From: Paraburkholderia sp. ZP32-5 | GTDB lineage: Bacteria > Pseudomonadota > Gammaproteobacteria > Burkholderiales > Burkholderiaceae | Length of the DNA: 64,000 nt | Reading direction: 5' to 3' | Assembly (NCBI RefSeq): GCF_021390495.1 | Contig: NZ_JAJEJP010000002.1 | Span: 496,001 to 560,000, forward strand | Notes under the pieces: generated by a model | Seen by the model: the letters and a program-made list of their open reading frames with translations, nothing else | Databases searched by the model: none | What the model was told of the DNA's origin: nothing | Part shown: piece after piece, positions 34,688 through 43,539 of the stretch | How the letters are laid out: each line of letters opens with the position of its first letter | Numbering within the stretch: the stretch's first letter is position 1 | Position numbers and translations under genes: made by a program

Positions 34688-34731
34688 AAAACGGCCGCAC
34701 CCGTCGATCCTCCCGACGCGTGCGGCCGTTT
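34688..34731. terminator. Bidirectional terminator between cytochrome and tcuB genes
   Basis: AAACGGCCGCAC (34689-34700) pairs exactly with GTGCGGCCGTTT (34720-34731), flanked by A and T runs on both sides. It lies between convergent genes. Confidence 0.75.
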
Positions 34732-34748
34732 CAATTGAACTCTGCGAA

Positions 34749-35954
34749 TCAGTCCGACTTCAGTTGAAGATTGCTCGGCTGGCGCTTCTCGATCGAGTAC
34801 TTCAGCAGCGCGGCCGAACGGAAAATCCCGTGAGCGAATTTGCCGTACGGCAGCGTCAGGAACAGCCCCATCACGATGCCGAGGTGAACGGCGAGCAGCA
34901 GGCTCATCGCCGTGCTATCGCGCATCACGAGCAACAGCAGACCAGTCGCCGCGGTGAGCAGCAGCAACGCGATAAAGCCGCGATCCATCGGACGCTGGTT
35001 CGGGTCACCCTGACGCGCGTCGCGCCGCAGATTGAGCCACAGCAAACCGGCCGGCCCGATCAGCAGCCCGAGGCCGCCGAGCGTGCCCAGCAGCACCGGC
35101 ACACTGAAGAACGGATACGGTGCGGGGTAGTCCAGCAGATAGTCGTACAGCGTGCCCACACAGGTCGCCGCGAAGCACAGCATGAAGCCGTAGAACGTCA
35201 GATGATGGAAGCGCCGGCGCGCAAGCGAGAACGAGTCGTCCTCGTTGTTGCAGCCCTTGCCGTGACCACCGCCGAGATAGCGCAGGCGCAGCGCGTCGTG
35301 CGCGGCTTCGGCCACCGCCGCGCCGCTTGCCGAGCCCGGCGTGATGCCGCGCCAGAAGCGCGTGACGCCGATGCCCAGCGCGAGGATCACATACAGAAAC
35401 ACCGCGCCGAACATCTGCGCGAGCAGGTTGTGCGGAAACACCGCATAGAAGTTGCCCGCGAGCGGTTCCCTCAACCAGCCTCCGCCGATGCCCGCCGCCA
35501 ACGCGAGGAACAACGCGAGGCCACCGGCGAGCGCCAACGCGACCGTCAGCCCGTTGTGTCGATACAGCTCGCCGAACGGTCGCGGCCACGCGAAATCGGC
35601 GTAGGTGTCGACGCGAACCTTCGCCATCGCTTGCGGCACGTTGACGCCGAATTCGTGCGGCGGCGCGTACTGGCACGCATGCAGGCAGGCCCCGCAGTTG
35701 TGGCACAGATTCGCCAGATAGTGGACGTCGGCCTTGCTGAATGCGAGGCGCCGGTTCATCGCCGGAAACACCGCGCAGAAGCCCTCGCAATAGCGGCACG
35801 CATTGCAGATCTGCATCACGCGCGCGACTTCGCTTTCGTTGTCCGTGCACTCGCCTTGCAGAATCTGCGTCTGCGAGCGGAAGGTGATCGGCTGCTCGCG
35901 TACGCCGGCGGCCGTCATTGCGGCGTCGTGGATCAGGTCGTCAAGCGGCTGCAT
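34749..35954 (-). CDS. tcuB: TcuB-like iron-sulfur membrane protein (tricarballylate/citrate utilisation)
   Basis: The protein has 401 residues from ATG 35954; longer frames upstream lie within tcuA. Two [4Fe-4S] motifs are visible: C50, C53, C56, C60 and C84, C87, C90, C94. About six membrane helices with several His residues follow (for example [29 protein letters not shown]). In Salmonella, TcuB passes electrons from the reduced FAD of TcuA to the membrane pool. The gene overlaps tcuA by 14 bases. Confidence 0.88.
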   Translation of the reverse strand: MQPLDDLIHDAAMTAAGVREQPITFRSQTQILQGECTDNESEVARVMQICNACRYCEGFCAVFPAMNRRLAFSKADVHYLANLCHNCGACLHACQYAPPHEFGVNVPQAMAKVRVDTYADFAWPRPFGELYRHNGLTVALALAGGLALFLALAAGIGGGWLREPLAGNFYAVFPHNLLAQMFGAVFLYVILALGIGVTRFWRGITPGSASGAAVAEAAHDALRLRYLGGGHGKGCNNEDDSFSLARRRFHHLTFYGFMLCFAATCVGTLYDYLLDYPAPYPFFSVPVLLGTLGGLGLLIGPAGLLWLNLRRDARQGDPNQRPMDRGFIALLLLTAATGLLLLVMRDSTAMSLLLAVHLGIVMGLFLTLPYGKFAHGIFRSAALLKYSIEKRQPSNLQLKSD

Positions 35955-37398
35955 GGTGGGCTTCCTTGTTGTTCTGGGTATCGGGGGTGTCGGGTGTGTT
36001 CTGTGCGCGCTGACCCGGCCGCGCGGCGCGTGCCGCCTGAGCGCCGGCGATGCGTCCGAACGCGGTACCGATCGACATGCCCACACCGGCCGTATAGCCC
36101 TTGCCGAGCACGTTGCCGGCCATCATCTCGCCGGCCACGAACAGGTTGTCGCTCGGCTGGTCGTTGAAGCGCACCGCCGCGGTATCGTCGACTTTCAGGC
36201 CGAGGTAGGTGAAGGTGATGCCGGGACGCACCGCATACGCGTAGAACGGCGCGGTATCGAGCGGGCGGGCCCAGTGTGTTTTCGCGGGCTCCAACGCCTC
36301 CGTGTGGCAGTCGTCGAGCACGGTATGGTCGAACTGGCCGACGCGGCAGGCGGCGTTGTAGTCGCCGACGGTTTGCATGAACTGCGCTTCGTCGACGCCG
36401 ATCTTGCGCGCGAGTTCGGGCAGCGTATCGGCCTCGATGCCGGGAAACACCGGCGGCATGAAGCGGCCGATCGCCTTCGCGTCGATGATCGAATAGGCGA
36501 TCTGACCGGGCTGCATCGCGGTGAGGCGGCCCCAGATCGCGTAGCGCTTCGGCCAGAAGTCCTCGCCTTCGTCGTAGAAGCGCTTCGCTTCCCGATTGAC
36601 GACAATGCCGAGCGACACGCAGTCGATGCGCGTGCAGATGCCGCCATCGTAGAGCGGCGCGCGCGCATCGATCGCCACGCAATGCCCTTGCGACGGATCG
36701 CCGATGATGTCCGCGCCGTGCTCCATCATGAACTTCAGCAACGTGCCGTTGTTAAAGCGCGTGCCGCGGATCAGGATTTTCTCGCCCGGCCATTCGCCGC
36801 GTTCGTTTTGCCCCCACGCTTCGCGCAGCCATTCGCGATTCGATTCGAAACCGCCGCAGGCCAGCACGCAGCTGCGTGCTTCGATCCGCTCGCCATTGCA
36901 ATAAGCAGCGATGAAGCGGCCACCGTCGCCGAGTTCCAGCGAATCGACCGGGCTCTCATAGCGGATCTGCACGCCGAGCGCTTCGGCGCTGCGGTAATAC
37001 GCGTTCACGAGTGCCTTGCCGCCGCCCATGAAAAACGCGTTGGTGCGCGACAGATGCAGCGTGCCCGACAGCGGCGGCTGGAAATTGACGCCGTGCTTAC
37101 GCATCCAGTCGCGGCACGACGACGAATGACGAATCACGAGCCGCGCCAGATGCTCGTTCGTGATGCCGCCCGTCACCTTCAGCAGGTCTTGCCAGAATTC
37201 CTCTTCGGGGTACGCGTCGACCAGCACGTCTTGCGGCGCGTCGTGCATGCAGCGCAGGTTACGGGTGTGTTGCGAGTTGCCGCCGCGCCATTCGCGCGGC
37301 GCCGCTTCGAGCAGCAGCACGCTTGCGCCTGCCTCGCGGGCGGTCAGGGCCGCGCAGAGGGCGGCATTGCCGCCGCCGATTACGAGAACGTCGATCAT
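35941..37398 (-). CDS. tcuA: TcuA-like FAD-dependent tricarballylate dehydrogenase
   Basis: The protein has 485 residues. The Rossmann motif [28 protein letters not shown] starts at residue 4, supporting start 37398, although no good ribosome site is seen. Fumarate-reductase/succinate-dehydrogenase-type flavoprotein features include [30 protein letters not shown] and the C-terminal [10 protein letters not shown] with [22 protein letters not shown]. TcuA oxidises tricarballylate to cis-aconitate. No TcuC transporter is present; TctABC could supply the substrate. Confidence 0.87.
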   Translation of the reverse strand: MIDVLVIGGGNAALCAALTAREAGASVLLLEAAPREWRGGNSQHTRNLRCMHDAPQDVLVDAYPEEEFWQDLLKVTGGITNEHLARLVIRHSSSCRDWMRKHGVNFQPPLSGTLHLSRTNAFFMGGGKALVNAYYRSAEALGVQIRYESPVDSLELGDGGRFIAAYCNGERIEARSCVLACGGFESNREWLREAWGQNERGEWPGEKILIRGTRFNNGTLLKFMMEHGADIIGDPSQGHCVAIDARAPLYDGGICTRIDCVSLGIVVNREAKRFYDEGEDFWPKRYAIWGRLTAMQPGQIAYSIIDAKAIGRFMPPVFPGIEADTLPELARKIGVDEAQFMQTVGDYNAACRVGQFDHTVLDDCHTEALEPAKTHWARPLDTAPFYAYAVRPGITFTYLGLKVDDTAAVRFNDQPSDNLFVAGEMMAGNVLGKGYTAGVGMSIGTAFGRIAGAQAARAARPGQRAQNTPDTPDTQNNKEAHHAAA

Positions 37399-37479
37399 GG
37401 GGGGAAGTGTGGTTATAGCCAGCTTCCCACTGTAGAGACGACGCCGCGCCGCGGCCATCCGGCGCGGCGCAAGGGGTCT

Positions 37480-38406
37480 TCACGATTCGTGAAGGGTCGC
37501 TCCGGGCCAGCGGCCGTCCCTGACCTGCGCGGCGGCGACCTGCGCGAGCAGCACGCGGGTCGCGAGCGCGGCGGGCGATAGTTCGTCGTCGGAGAGGCTC
37601 ACCAGCAGATTCGGCCGATGCAGGAAGCCGTCGCGGATCAGCCGCACGTCGAACGCTTCGCTGCCGAGGCGCGCAGTGGCGGCGCCCGGCTGAATGGTCG
37701 CGCCGAAGCCGTCTTGCACGAGGTCCATCAGCACGGTCAGGCCATCCACTTCGGCGACGATTTCCGGCGCCGCGTGGGTGCGCGCGAACGCGGCATCGAG
37801 CAGCGCGCGCAGGCCGTGGCTATTGCTCGGCAGCACCAGCGGCACGCCGGCGAGATCGCGCAGACGGATCTCCTTGTCCGGCGGCATGCCCGCGAAGCCG
37901 GGCTTGGCAATCAGAAACAGCCGCTCGTCGAGCAGCGGCAGCACGCTCCAGCGGCGCGCGGTGTCGGCGCGAAACATCACGGCCAGATCGAGCTGGCGCG
38001 CGTTCAGCATGTTGCCGAGATGGCCCGATAGCGTCTCCACCAGATGAACCCGCACGCCCGGGTAGCGCTCGCGCATCGCGTGCAGCAGCGGCAGCGCCAG
38101 CACCGACGCGGTGGTCGGCGCGAGTCCGACGCTGACGTGGCCGCTCAGCCGGGCTTCGTGCGCGCTGTGGATCGCATTGTCTGCATGACGCACCGCGAGC
38201 TGCGCCTGGCGCAGGAACGCGATGCCGGCATCGGTCGGAATCACGCCGGTGGCGGTGCGCGTCAGCAGCCGGGTCGCCAGTTCGCTTTCGAGGCGGCTGA
38301 TCTGCTGGCTGAGCGCCGACGTCACCATGCCGAGGTCCGCCGCCGCGCGGCCGAGTCCGCCGTGCTCGACGACCTTGATGAAATAACGCAGCTGCCGCAA
38401 TTCCAT
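37480..38406 (-). CDS. tcuR: LysR family regulator, Nac/Cbl-type, TcuR-like
   Basis: The protein has 308 residues, starting MELRQLRYFIKVVEHGGLGRAAADLGMVTSALSQQISRLESELATRLLTRT, the typical start of the Nac/Cbl/TcuR branch. It is upstream of tcuA on the same strand, with an 81-base gap, as in known tcu loci. It is also divergent from the TPP-decarboxylase operon, whose promoter carries the shared element at 38597, so it is a second candidate to control that operon. Confidence 0.87.
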   Translation of the reverse strand: MELRQLRYFIKVVEHGGLGRAAADLGMVTSALSQQISRLESELATRLLTRTATGVIPTDAGIAFLRQAQLAVRHADNAIHSAHEARLSGHVSVGLAPTTASVLALPLLHAMRERYPGVRVHLVETLSGHLGNMLNARQLDLAVMFRADTARRWSVLPLLDERLFLIAKPGFAGMPPDKEIRLRDLAGVPLVLPSNSHGLRALLDAAFARTHAAPEIVAEVDGLTVLMDLVQDGFGATIQPGAATARLGSEAFDVRLIRDGFLHRPNLLVSLSDDELSPAALATRVLLAQVAAAQVRDGRWPGATLHES

Positions 38407-38596
38407 GTATCGGGTTCCAGAGGTTGCTTCGGGATCGAGCCGGAAGTGTCGCATACGGGGCGCGCGTGGGGGCGTCCGTGGGCACGCGTGGCGCCTATCA
38501 GCGCCCATCCGCGCCCGGCGGTGAGGGTTTCCCAGCAGGTTTGCCAGCCGTTATCGCCGCCCGGACGGCGCTTCGTGAACTTATCGCGCGCATCGA

Positions 38597-38618
38597 TTAA
38601 TGGGCAAAAACTACTTGT
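38597..38618 (+). promoter_or_regulatory. Shared regulon element, site 3
   Basis: Only two bases differ from site 2 over the 20-base core (AATGGGCAAAAA then C or T TA then TTGT). CATCGAT abuts it upstream as at site 4. A weak -10-like TAGCAT follows at 38642. The remaining divergent region 38407-38707 holds no gene. Confidence 0.6.
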
Positions 38619-38707
38619 TTGTGCTGATGAAATGGCGGACTTAGCATGCGTCTATCGCATCGGCAGCCGTTGCCGTGCAATACGAGGCATCCAGAAGAGG
38701 AAACCGA

Positions 38708-39241
38708 ATGTCTGTCCAAACACCCGACCGGACCTGGGCCGAAATCGTCGTCCAGGCATTGAAAGCCAATGAAGTGCGTCTCGTCACCTACGTACCCGAC
38801 AACGTGCTCAGGCCGTTGATCGACGCTGTGCATGCCGATCCGTATTTCACGGTGGTCTGCCCAGCGCGCGAGGAGGAAGCCGTCGGCATCACCGTCGGCG
38901 CTTATATGGCCGGCATGCGCGGCATCACGCTGATGCAGACCAGCGGCTTCGCGACGCTGCCCAATGCGCTCGCGTCGCTGGTGCGTCCTTATCAGCTGCC
39001 GCTCGTGATGCTGATTTCCGAGCGCGGCACACTCGGCGACTTCCAGCTCGGCCAGGCGGTCGTGTGCCGCACGATGCGCCCGGTGCTCACGTCGCTCGGC
39101 ATCGAGCACTTCGCGATCGAACGGCTCGACGACGTCGAGTTCGTGGTCGACCGCATGATCAAGCAGGCGTTCTCCACGCTGGAGCCGGCCGCGATCATCC
39201 TTTCCCCGCTGCTCACGAAAAAGAGCAACACGTCCCACTGA
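38708..39241 (+). CDS. TPP-dependent 2-oxoacid decarboxylase, PYR (alpha) subunit, ComD-like
   Basis: The protein has 177 residues from ATG 38708, with AGAGG 7-8 bases upstream. It corresponds to the N-terminal PYR domain of thiamine-diphosphate enzymes; the activating glutamate is in CPAREEEAVGITVGAYMAG. Similar split proteins are sulfopyruvate decarboxylase (ComD) and phosphonopyruvate decarboxylase. It needs the PP subunit encoded 13 bases downstream. The substrate is probably a 2-oxo acid made from the regulon compound. Confidence 0.85.
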   Translation: MSVQTPDRTWAEIVVQALKANEVRLVTYVPDNVLRPLIDAVHADPYFTVVCPAREEEAVGITVGAYMAGMRGITLMQTSGFATLPNALASLVRPYQLPLVMLISERGTLGDFQLGQAVVCRTMRPVLTSLGIEHFAIERLDDVEFVVDRMIKQAFSTLEPAAIILSPLLTKKSNTSH

Positions 39242-39254
39242 AGGCGGATTTTCC

Positions 39255-39863
39255 ATGACCTCAACCGAAAACCACATGGTGGCGCGTAGCGACGCCCGCG
39301 TGATGAACCGCTCGGAGCTGACGCGCAGGCTCGTCGCCCGTCTGAAAGCGAACGAGGCCGTGATCGGCGGCATCGGCAACACCAACTTCGATTTGTGGGC
39401 CAGCGGCCAGCGGCCCGAGAACTTCTACATGCTCGGCAGCATGGGGCTCGCGATTCCGATCGCGCTGGGCGTCGCGATCGCGCAGCCCGAACGCCGCGTC
39501 GTCGCACTCGAAGGCGACGGCTCGTTGCTGATGCAACTGGGCACGCTCGGCACGGTTGCGACGCGCGCGCCGAAGAATCTGCTGATGGTGGTGTGGGACA
39601 ACGGCATCTATCAGATCACCGGCTCGCAGAAGACGCTGACCTCCAGCACCGTGGATCTGGTGGCGATCGCGCGCGGCGCGGGTATTCGCCAGAGCGCGTG
39701 GGCCGCCGACGAAGCGCACTTCGACGCGCTGGTCGAAAGCGGGCTGGCGTCGCAGGAACCCACCTTCATCGCGGTCCACACGGACGGCGCGAAACCCGCC
39801 GGCGTGACCGAGCGCGATCCCGCGAAGATTCGCCAGCGCTTCATGGCGGGCATCGCTGCTTGA
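39255..39863 (+). CDS. TPP-dependent 2-oxoacid decarboxylase, PP (beta) subunit, ComE-like
   Basis: The protein has 202 residues. It is the C-terminal PP domain with the TPP/Mg motif GDGSLLMQLGTLGTVATRAPKNLLMVVWDNGIYQ (GDG-S to N, about 26 residues). It pairs with the 177-residue PYR subunit to make a full decarboxylase that turns a 2-oxo acid into an aldehyde. The next gene, an aldehyde dehydrogenase, fits as the following step. Confidence 0.87.
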   Translation: MTSTENHMVARSDARVMNRSELTRRLVARLKANEAVIGGIGNTNFDLWASGQRPENFYMLGSMGLAIPIALGVAIAQPERRVVALEGDGSLLMQLGTLGTVATRAPKNLLMVVWDNGIYQITGSQKTLTSSTVDLVAIARGAGIRQSAWAADEAHFDALVESGLASQEPTFIAVHTDGAKPAGVTERDPAKIRQRFMAGIAA

Positions 39864-39894
39864 TTCATCCGATAAGGCACCCGAGGAGTATCCG

Positions 39895-41307
39895 ATGTCA
39901 CAACTGCTGATTGGCGGCAAGTGGGTCGACGGCGAGTCGTCCCAGCCGCTCACCGACAAGTATCACGGCAGGGAATATGGGCGCATGGCGGTCGCGTCGC
40001 CCGAGCAGGTGAACCGCGCGGTGGATGGCGCGCTGGCCGGCTTGCGCGAGTCAACGCTGTCGCCGTACGAGCGCTACCGGATTCTGCTGGAAGCAGCGCG
40101 CGTGATCGATAGCCGCCGCGCGCTGCTGATCGAACTGATGCGCGACGAAGCAGGCTTTACGCGCGCCGACGGCGAAAACGAAGTAAGCCGCTGTGTGCAG
40201 ACGCTCGAACTGTCCGCTGAAGAGGGCAAGCATCTGGCCGGCGAACTGGTGCCGATGCAGGCCGCCGCTGGTGTGAAGAATCGCCTCGGCTTCACGATTC
40301 GCGTGCCGCGCGGCGTGGTGTGCGCGATCACACCGTTCAACTCGCCGTTGAACACGCTCGCGCACAAGGTCGGCCCGGCGATCGCGGGCGGTAACTCGGT
40401 GGTGATCAAGCCGTCGAACGTGACGCCGCTGTCCGCGGTGGAGTTATGCAAGGCGCTGATCGACGCGGGCTTGCCCGCGAATCTGCTGGCCCTCGTGCAT
40501 GGCTCGGGCAGCGCGATCGGCCGGCAGTTGCTCGCCGATCCGCGCATCGCGTTCTATGCGTTCACCGGCAGCACCCAGGTGGGACGCGAGATCCAGCAGG
40601 CGGCCGGCTTGCGCGGCATGCAGCTCGAACTGGGCAGCATCGCCAGCACGATCGTGTGCGCGGATGCCGACATCGACATGGCGATCCCGAAGATCATCAA
40701 CGCCGGTTTCCGCAAGGCGGGCCAGGTGTGCACGTCGGTGCAGCGTCTGTTCGTCGCGCGCTCGATCGTCGATACGTTCATCCCGAAGTTCGTCGCCGCC
40801 GTGAAGGCGACGCCGTGCGGCGACCCGGCCGATCCGAAAACGGTGATCGGCCCGATGATTTCGCAGCACCACGCAGAGCGTGCCGAGTCATGGGTACGCG
40901 ACGCGGTGCAAAGCGGCGCGCGAATCCTGACCGGCGGCCGGCGTGAAGGCGCGCTGTTCGAACCGACGGTACTGCATGGCGTGCGCGACAGCATGAAGGT
41001 CGTGTGCGAGGAAATCTTCGCGCCGGTCGTGTCGATCATCGAGTTCGACCGGATCGAGGAAGCGGTCGCGGGCGCCAATGCGAGCGATTTCGGCCTCGCC
41101 GCGGGGCTCTTCACGCGTGACCTGCAAACGGCGCTGCGCACGGCCCAGCAGCTCGCGTTCGGCGGCGTGCATATCAACGAGGCATCGAGCGCGCGTATCG
41201 ATGCGATGCCCTTCGGCGGCGTGAAGGACAGCGGCTTCGGCCGCGAAGGTCCGGCCTGGGCGATTCGCGAAATGACCGAGGAGCGTCTGATCACCGTCGC
41301 TTATTGA
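39895..41307 (+). CDS. NAD(P)-dependent aldehyde dehydrogenase
   Basis: The protein has 470 residues with GAGG upstream. The NAD site is FTGSTQVGREIQQAA, the general-base glutamate is in LELGSIAST and the catalytic cysteine is in GQVCTSVQR; the C-terminal PFGGVKDSGFGREG is conserved. The usual LELGGK motif reads LELGSI here. It probably oxidises the aldehyde made by the TPP decarboxylase to an acid. NAD versus NADP preference cannot be read. Confidence 0.9.
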   Translation: MSQLLIGGKWVDGESSQPLTDKYHGREYGRMAVASPEQVNRAVDGALAGLRESTLSPYERYRILLEAARVIDSRRALLIELMRDEAGFTRADGENEVSRCVQTLELSAEEGKHLAGELVPMQAAAGVKNRLGFTIRVPRGVVCAITPFNSPLNTLAHKVGPAIAGGNSVVIKPSNVTPLSAVELCKALIDAGLPANLLALVHGSGSAIGRQLLADPRIAFYAFTGSTQVGREIQQAAGLRGMQLELGSIASTIVCADADIDMAIPKIINAGFRKAGQVCTSVQRLFVARSIVDTFIPKFVAAVKATPCGDPADPKTVIGPMISQHHAERAESWVRDAVQSGARILTGGRREGALFEPTVLHGVRDSMKVVCEEIFAPVVSIIEFDRIEEAVAGANASDFGLAAGLFTRDLQTALRTAQQLAFGGVHINEASSARIDAMPFGGVKDSGFGREGPAWAIREMTEERLITVAY

Positions 41308-41424
41308 AGCGGGTATCGATGCAGGCATTGATGCAGGTATTGATGCGGTGGGCGCGAGCTGTTGGTGATCCAACGGCGGGCCTGCTGTACGAGCCATCTG
41401 ACTGACTGAACCGGAATCAACATC

Positions 41425-43539
41425 TTGGATACATCCCTTTCGACGAACAATGTGCTGCGCATTGCCGTGGACATTGGCGGTACCTTCACCGACGGCGTGG
41501 CGACGCTCTCGCCGGCGGGGCGCATCTGGGTCGGCAAGACCCCCACCACGCCCGACGATCCAGGCGAAGCGGTATCGACCGTCGCGCTGAACCTGCTGAA
41601 GCAGGTCGCCGATTCGATGGGCGACGCGGCGCCGCAACTCGCTGAAGTCGTGCACGGCACGACGCTGATCACCAATACGCTGATCGAGCGCAAGGGCGTG
41701 AAGACGGGCCTGATCACGACGCAGGGCATGCGCGACATGCTCGATATCGGCCGCGAGTGGCGCTACGACATCTACGATCTCGACATCGTGATGCCGACCC
41801 CGCTGGTCGCGCCGGAACAGCGCGTCGAGGTCGACGAACGGCTCGATGCGCGCGGCGAAGTACTGACGCCGCTAACGGAAGCATCGCTGGACCGCATGAT
41901 CAACGCGCTCGGCTCGCTCGGCGTCGAATCGGTCGCGGTGTCGCTGCTGCATTCGTATGCGAACGAGACGCACGAAAAGCGTATCGAGGCGGCGCTGAAA
42001 AAGGCGTTGCCGAATCTGTCGGTGTCGGTATCGGCCGATCTCGCGCGTGAGATCAAGGAGTTCGAACGCACGTCGACGACCGTTGCGAATGCCTACGTGA
42101 AGCCGATCGTCGCGACGTATCTGCATGAGCTGGAGAACCGCATTGCGCGCATCCAGCCGGATATTCCGCTGCGCGTGATGGTGTCGAGCGGCGGCTTTAC
42201 GTCAGCGAAAGCCGGCGCGGAATCGCCGATCCTGCTGCTCGAATCCGGCCCGGCGGCGGGCGTGCTGTCGGCGCTGAACACCGCATACCAGAACGACATC
42301 AAGCGTGTGCTCGCGTTCGATATGGGCGGCACCACCGCGAAGGCTTGCGTGGCCGTCGACGGTGAAGCGCCGGTTGCGCATAGCTTCGAATGCGCACGCG
42401 TCGAGCGCTTCAAACGTGGATCGGGCCTGCCGATCCTGATTCCGAGTATCGAGCTGATCGAGATCGGCGCGGGCGGTGGATCGATCGCGTATTGCAACCG
42501 GCTGGGTCTGCTGAACATCGGGCCGGAGTCGTCAGGTTCGGTGCCGGGGCCGGCGTGCTATGCGCGCGGCGGCACCGATGCCACCGTCACCGATGCGGAC
42601 CTGTTGCTCGGCTATCTGAATCCGTCGAACTTCCTTGGCGGCGAAATGAAGCTCGACACCGATCTCGCCACCGCCGCGATGGAACGGCTCGCGAAGCAAC
42701 TGGGCATGGCCACGACCGATGTCGCGTGGGGCATCTACAACATGGTCAACGAGAACATGGCGAGCGCCGCGCGTATCCATATCGCCGAAAACGGCCACGA
42801 TCCGCGCGAGTTCGCGATGGTCGCGACCGGCGGCGCGGGACCGGTGCACGCGGTCGAAGTGGCCCGCAAGCTGCGCATTCCGCGCGTGCTGATCCCGATC
42901 GCGGCGGGCGCCGGTTCGTGCCTCGGCATGCTGGCCGCGCCGGCGCGTGTCGATCGCTCGTTCTCGAATCCGCAACTGCTGGCGGACACCGAGTGGACCC
43001 AAGTTGCGGCCAATCTCACGGCGCTTCGGCGCGAAGGCGAGGCCGAGCTGGAGTCGGCCGGCGCGACCGACGTCGAGTGGCGCATCGGTGCGGAAATGCG
43101 CTATTTCGGCCAGGGTGCGGACGTGTCGGTATCGATTCCGTACGAAGCGGTGACCGATGCGACCGGCGCGAAGGTGCTGCAGTCCTTCGAGCAGCAATAC
43201 GAGAAGCTGTACGGACGTCTGGTGCCGAATGCGCGGCCGCAAGTTGTCACGTGGCGTCTCACCGGCCGCGAGCGCACATCGGGCCAGCATTTCGAATGGG
43301 GCGACAACCGCGTGAAGGCGACCGACGCGCTGCGCGGCAGCCGCCCGGTTTATCTGCCGCTGCGCGGCGAATACGCGGATGTGCCGGTCTACGACCGCTA
43401 TTCGGTGCAGCCGGGGCAGACCTTGCAGGGGCCGCTGATTCTCGAAGAGCGCGAGTCGACCATCGTGGTCGCGGTGAAGTCCGACGTCACGGTGCTGGCC
43501 GACCTCACCACTTCCGTCACCATCAAGGAGTTTGAATAA
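41425..43539 (+). CDS. HyuA-type hydantoinase/oxoprolinase/acetone carboxylase subunit A
   Basis: The protein has 704 residues with a probable TTG start at 41425; no ATG precedes the conserved N-terminus. The actin-like ATPase domain shows RIAVDIGGTFTDGVATL and, further on, LAFDMGGTTAKACV and IEIGAGGGSIAY. The family uses ATP to open or carboxylate small ring or ketone substrates such as hydantoins, 5-oxoproline and acetone. It forms a complex with the HyuB protein that begins one base after its stop. In this operon it may act on a cyclic amide product (inference). Confidence 0.88.
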   Translation: MDTSLSTNNVLRIAVDIGGTFTDGVATLSPAGRIWVGKTPTTPDDPGEAVSTVALNLLKQVADSMGDAAPQLAEVVHGTTLITNTLIERKGVKTGLITTQGMRDMLDIGREWRYDIYDLDIVMPTPLVAPEQRVEVDERLDARGEVLTPLTEASLDRMINALGSLGVESVAVSLLHSYANETHEKRIEAALKKALPNLSVSVSADLAREIKEFERTSTTVANAYVKPIVATYLHELENRIARIQPDIPLRVMVSSGGFTSAKAGAESPILLLESGPAAGVLSALNTAYQNDIKRVLAFDMGGTTAKACVAVDGEAPVAHSFECARVERFKRGSGLPILIPSIELIEIGAGGGSIAYCNRLGLLNIGPESSGSVPGPACYARGGTDATVTDADLLLGYLNPSNFLGGEMKLDTDLATAAMERLAKQLGMATTDVAWGIYNMVNENMASAARIHIAENGHDPREFAMVATGGAGPVHAVEVARKLRIPRVLIPIAAGAGSCLGMLAAPARVDRSFSNPQLLADTEWTQVAANLTALRREGEAELESAGATDVEWRIGAEMRYFGQGADVSVSIPYEAVTDATGAKVLQSFEQQYEKLYGRLVPNARPQVVTWRLTGRERTSGQHFEWGDNRVKATDALRGSRPVYLPLRGEYADVPVYDRYSVQPGQTLQGPLILEERESTIVVAVKSDVTVLADLTTSVTIKEFE

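Noticed and set aside
35803-37581. 592-codon open frame on the plus strand
   Set aside because: Antisense of tcuA, which has an FAD motif and full-length family agreement.
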